The position numbers and the translations under genes were made by a program. This document shows positions 59,701 through 64,000 of a stretch of 64,000 nucleotides of DNA, in pieces (position 1 is the stretch's first letter; each line of letters starts with the position of its first letter). The notes under the pieces are model-generated. The model did not search any database, was not told the origin of the DNA, and was given only the letters and a program-made list of their open reading frames with translations. Source of the DNA: Turritopsis dohrnii (taxonomy: Eukaryota; Cnidaria; Hydrozoa; Anthoathecata; Oceaniidae); contig BQMF02000285.1 of the NCBI GenBank assembly GCA_027922465.2, positions 496,001-560,000 on the forward strand. The letters run 5' to 3'.

Positions 59701-62700
59701 AGCAAAGATTTCCTCTTTTACTTTTTCTTTGGTATTTTAAGTGATTTTATATCCTGCTAGACTTAACACACTGTTACAGTGTGAAAATCATCAATGGTAA
59801 CCTATGGTTTGGTTCTTGCACGGTATATAGTTATTGATGTTCATTTTTCAAAGCAAATTGTCGACCCTCACGGTTGATTTAAATCTCACTTGCTCGTGGA
59901 TAGTTATATCGCATTCGCTTATCAACTTATTGGAATTGAAATAATCTGAAAATTACATTTTTAGTGCTTGGGCGAATCAGTTTTGTCTCTGTGAATGACA
60001 TCATTGTTACTATGAATTGAGAAAATGGAGATTTGAAACTGTTCGGTTGAAAAATATTCAAATTCTATTTGCTTACAAAGCATATTGAACCGAGAGTTTC
60101 AGAAAAAGGCGTTTTATAGCTTTATCTAATTAACAAAACTCTTGAAGTTACAAAAGGACAGGGTTTTGTGGTTGAATTCTAAAAAAGACCATATTCTTTC
60201 ATTTGAGTCAGTCATTTAAAATTCTTAAGGTTATGGAGCCTGGTGACGAAGTATCTGGTTGAATGTATTGTTTGAAAAAGAGAGAATAAGAGAATGAGAG
60301 AACATATTTAACGGATATGCTTGAATTATTAAAATGTGAAAAAGATTGAGGTCTTCCGCAACAAAAAATCTTAATAAATGACATAATTCACTTATCGATT
60401 ATACCAGAAGTCAACCTCCAACCAAGGGCTTCTTCAATATCTCGAAAAAGGTTCGAGGTTCGAGGTTGGTGATTCTATGAGTGATTGTGCGTCACAGGTC
60501 GGTGAAAAGATTACCGGCGTTTGACCTTGTTTCCTGAAGTAAAGGTCTTTGAGGGTCAAGACATCTATTTCGTATTCAGAAAACCGTTACGAATGCACGG
60601 AAATGTGCACTACATACTCATTACTCATTAGCGACCCTTAATTTTCGCTAGACCTTTGCCGGAAGCCAATCAGAAGGAATCAATTTTTTTCCACTCGTAA
60701 TGGAAAATGGAATGTAAAACATCTCGTTTATACATGCGACCTCTCACCTAACTTACACGAGGAAATTTCAATCATCTCATCTCTCGCTAATCATATCATG
60801 TGATAATGTGATAATGGAGGAGTGTTAATCGAACATGTGACAACCTCCATCACATGTGTTTTTCCTTTATCGACCACAAATACAATAGATGACGTTGTGA
60901 AAGTGTTTGACTAACAATGGTAGACACGTGAAAATATTCAATGATGAAACAATTGCAAATAAATTGTATCATCAGTTACATGTTAATCAACATTAATAAT
61001 GAATGAATGGGCGAGCAATTACGACCTTCATTAAAGCAGAACAACAGAGGCGAATTGACATGTTTTATGTTGTTGACATACGGATTGAAAATCATATTGC
61101 AAGATCGTTTAAAAAATTAATTGATTTCCTTTGCAGATCGTAATTGGGCAAGACTTTTAATAAAAGCGATTTATAAGTTTATAACCTCGGTGAGACAAAT
61201 TTAATGCTCTCTCGTTTTCCTTCAGCAGCTACGTAATTTCACGGTCTTTATTTATTTATACCCACGGTCTCTGCTGATTTATTCGAGGGCAAACACTCTG
61301 TTAATATGGCGTCTGATCAATTCATCTTTTACTTCCTTCGTATTGGAGAAAGGAAAACTGAAAGCTGCCATTTTTATTGTTAAAAGAATAGATGAAATTA
61401 TGTCATCTAATTTACACCAACGAAAGTTTTTAAAACCTTTTTTAACTAGCTACATATTTTACAGTTGCATAGCAATAACAACCTAGTTTCCAGGAAAATT
61501 TGCGCGTTTTGAATGACAAAAGGTGTCGATTATCTCACCCTCGTGGTTGAGTTTTGATCAAAGTTCTGTAGATTTTTTTTGCTAGGCAACCGAAATGGCA
61601 GGAGAGGGAAAGAGGAATTCTTGTTGTTTGTCGAGCGATGAAAGAATGTTTTTGAGACCAATTGTAACAATACGACTGATGTTAAGTTGGACTTATTGTG
61701 TTTTGTCTGAAACAAGTCTGTATGATTCCATGTTAATATCAAATTTTTCTTATTATAAGTACTGAAGTCAAATACTCAAATTTTACAACTATCTTGCAAA
61801 AATATATCTGAGGTTTGACATCTCCATCATTCGTTAGCATCTCCATCATTTTGTGAGCACCTCCATCACTTATTTTCAGTTGTCGCATGTATCGGACTGT
61901 ACACTGACACAGTAACCTTTTCTTTATAAGTCACTCCATTATCGAAATCTAAACTTTAACTCTGAAGTTGCTTGTATAGTTGCTTAGCAACTTCATAAAA
62001 TTTTGATTTTGAGGTAGAAAAAGAGCAGGAAGAGGCGGTTGAAACCGTGGAGCATGATGGGAATGATAGCAATATTTTTGAAGTGTTTGACTTGGACAGG
62101 TAATCAAGGATATATAACAACTTTGAATGTTAAACTATTCAATTTTACTACTATTTCCCTAAGAATATTTAAGGAAAAGATCATGTAAATGTTCCTGAAA
62201 TACAGGAAACATGAAGGTAACCGTGCTTCTGTTTATAACTCATCATTGAACTCAACATGCGTTCGTTATTACCACACTTTACTTCTTACTTTTCACTGAT
62301 AGTTTTTCTAATAAAAAATGAAAATGAATGACAATTTTGATGAAAAAAAAAGACAAAAATGATACACTTGATATCCTGCTGTTATCCCTTCAAATGAATT
62401 ATTTTGTTGTTGTTCCTTATAGCTACCCAATAACTATAAGACTTGCATCTTGAAGTACATCTTGAGGCGAATTGATGAAATTTGTTGTGAACTTTACCTA
62501 CATCTTTTCTTGTCGATCTTTCCGAAATTATGGCCACAAAAAAATATTTTTTGCATCAAGTCCCTTTCAAACCTGAAAGTTGCTTAATTTTTCACCCTGA
62601 ATCACCTCCCAACTCAGTTGATTATAAAACACAAAGTAGACGCTTCGCGTTTTAACATCCTCATTGGTCTATCAACGTGGATATGAGAACATCAACTTAC

Positions 62701-63312
62701 TCATTAGTCAGAATTTACTGATGACTAACAACCTGGTGAATGTACATACGATCAAGAAAAAAGTCTATTTCCCCAAAACACTTTAATTCCAAATTTTATT
62801 CCCAAGGGTCTTCTCGAAATCCAAAAATTAGGCTGGTGTATATGACAACGGTGTGACGTCATAATTTATTTACACGAACTATGATTCTATGTTATAAAAC
62901 AAAACAAAAACACTAAAAAATTTTTGAAAAGGCATCTAGTTCACGAGCAAGTTCTAACAAGATAGATTTGTGTTGTAAACATTTTAAAACACTTTTGGTT
63001 CACCGAGATTAAGGGTTTTATCAAGAGGTATTTGACCGTGTGGTTAAGTTGGTGAGAAATCAATGCACGTGCACATACGCCGCTTTTCGCTGTTTTCGTT
63101 GTGATATTTCAATTCATAATCGTGTCATAAACCACAAAGACAGATGAAATGCTTGCTATAGAAAATAGACGTTTAAATAAAATGGAGTTATTACGTGACG
63201 GACTAGCGGCACTAGTGTCCCATAATTCTTTGGAAACACACATCGAAGTCGTTAGCTCCAAATTAAATGTTTATCGCAACAGTTTTCTATTCTTGATATC
63301 AAATTTCGAAAA
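56716..63312. other. Intron or intergenic region between Gfi1-like exon and IST1
   Basis: Nearly 6.6 kb without a convincing gene. It may hold the 5' exons of the Gfi1-like gene, but no SNAG-type start was recognised on the minus strand. A 20-22-bp tandem repeat (ATCGCTCTATCGACATATTT, two copies) is at about 56797-56838. A decayed hairpin repeat with AACCTC..CGAGGTTGG is at 60412-60470. CATCTCCATCA is repeated three times at 61818-61875. One possible orphan exon is at 62014-62099. Confidence 0.5.
62014..62099 (+). other. Possible isolated acidic exon
   Basis: Between an acceptor-like TTTTGATTTTGAG and a donor CAG|GTAATC, the plus strand is open and encodes a Glu/Asp-rich peptide (VEKEQEEAVETVEHDGND.. 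ending EVFDLDR). Composition looks coding against the AT-rich surroundings. No partner exon was found nearby, so this may be a lone exon of a gene with distant parts, or chance. Confidence 0.25.
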
Positions 63313-63849
63313 TTACTTTTTTTTCTTCAGTTCTTCAAACCTTCTGGTGAGGTCGTCAAAATCAACATCTTCTCCACCGCCACCGCCGCTACTGGGTCCG
63401 CCGGCGGAATTCTGGTTTGAGCGTAAACTACCAGATGGAATATCTGGTAAATTTGGTATGCTACTGACACCAACTTGCGGAGAAGGCGGTTTGTTTAGAT
63501 GTGATGGAGGCGGTTGCAGGCTATGTGATCCTAGAAGTAAGAGGAGGTGATATATACACATTTTCGAATGATTATAAAAGAAAATGCTACTTAGATTGTG
63601 TTATTAGAAATGAATTATAAATTTCATAAGAACGCGTTCTTACCTCCCATTGGTGGATAGGGAAGTCCCTAAAATGAAATAAATACAAACCACCATTAGA
63701 AAGCTCTGGGAATGATCATCGGAATGATCCACAAACATAACACGAACGTAACAAAAACTACTTACCGGTGTCACGTGATCGGCAGGTGGATAAGGTCTTT
63801 GATCGTCAGAAGGATAGGGTGGTATATTTGCTGGTGGATAACTTCCGCC
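63313..63849 (-). CDS. IST1: IST1 homolog (ESCRT-III associated), last three exons
   Basis: IST1 binds CHMP1 and VPS4 and acts in ESCRT-III membrane scission at endosomes and in cytokinesis. Three exons are visible on the minus strand: 63766-63849, 63644-63668 and 63313-63530, with GT-AG borders and matching phases. They encode the proline-rich linker (SYPPANIPPYPSDDQRPYPPADHV, GLPYPPMGG, QPPPSHLNKPPSP) and the diagnostic C-terminus DVDFDDLTRRFEELKKKK, which contains the MIT-interacting motif L-x-x-R-x-x-x-L. The N-terminal helical ESCRT-III-like domain lies beyond the right edge of the window. The stop codon is at 63313-63315. Confidence 0.93.
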
Positions 63850-64000
63850 CTGAACATGTTAACCACAGTTTTAATATGACCTCTGCTATGGTTTGTATTT
63901 TTTTGAAAGCAATCGAGATTATATAATTCAAAAAAGTTTATATTACTGTGTACAAAAAATTCAAGAGGAAAAAAGGAACGAAAAAAAATTGAATGGACAA

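Noticed and set aside
63149..63550. 133-residue plus-strand frame
   Set aside because: Antisense to the IST1 last exon and its 3' UTR; the minus strand has the diagnostic IST1 C-terminus.

Overview
The window is nuclear DNA of an animal, AT-rich, with short GT-AG introns and a dense load of DNA transposons. No rRNA, CRISPR array or bacterial-style operon is present. The host genes are conserved animal genes: a cilium/flagellum regulator, GMPPA, a Gfi1-type zinc finger, IST1 and a cystine-knot hormone. The repeats (palindromes with AACCTCG..CCCAGG arms, CR1/jockey-like LINEs, many TIR elements, Ginger, Tigger) fit a non-bilaterian or other marine invertebrate, perhaps a cnidarian or a sponge. 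The species is not established.

Layout. 466-8588 (+): 12 exons of a receptor with Ig and FN3 domains, a membrane segment and a cysteine-rich tail; its 5' end is outside the window. 8.6-13.1 kb: repeats. 13084-13457 (+): a small two-exon candidate gene ending 23 bp before the start codon of the next gene. 13481-29687 (+): DRC5/TCTE1, a dynein regulatory complex LRR protein. Its 13 exons sum to an exact open frame only when a 1653-bp TTAA-flanked transposon lying inside exon 9 is removed. 31464-31829 (-): secreted cystine-knot protein. 35536-36096: a 561-bp transposon-like unit with a 7-bp target duplication that carries a small C2H2 ORF. 36-41.8 kb: repeats and LINE remains. 41793-44736 (+): complete 11-exon GMPPA. 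46480 to about 52590: four transposons nested concentrically, with a near-intact Ginger element at the core (integrase, F-box-like motif and Ulp1 protease). 56129-56715 (-): last exon of a Gfi1-like zinc-finger gene. 63313-63849 (-): last three exons of IST1.

The host genes are unrelated housekeeping or developmental genes and show no common pathway. The most unusual content is mobile: the four-layer nest, the integrase/F-box/Ulp1 coding unit, the transposon inside the DRC5 coding exon, and a TA-flanked MITE whose target site can be read from an empty paralogous repeat in the same window. All exon joins were made by eye from splice signals, frame and family similarity. No alignment or search was run.
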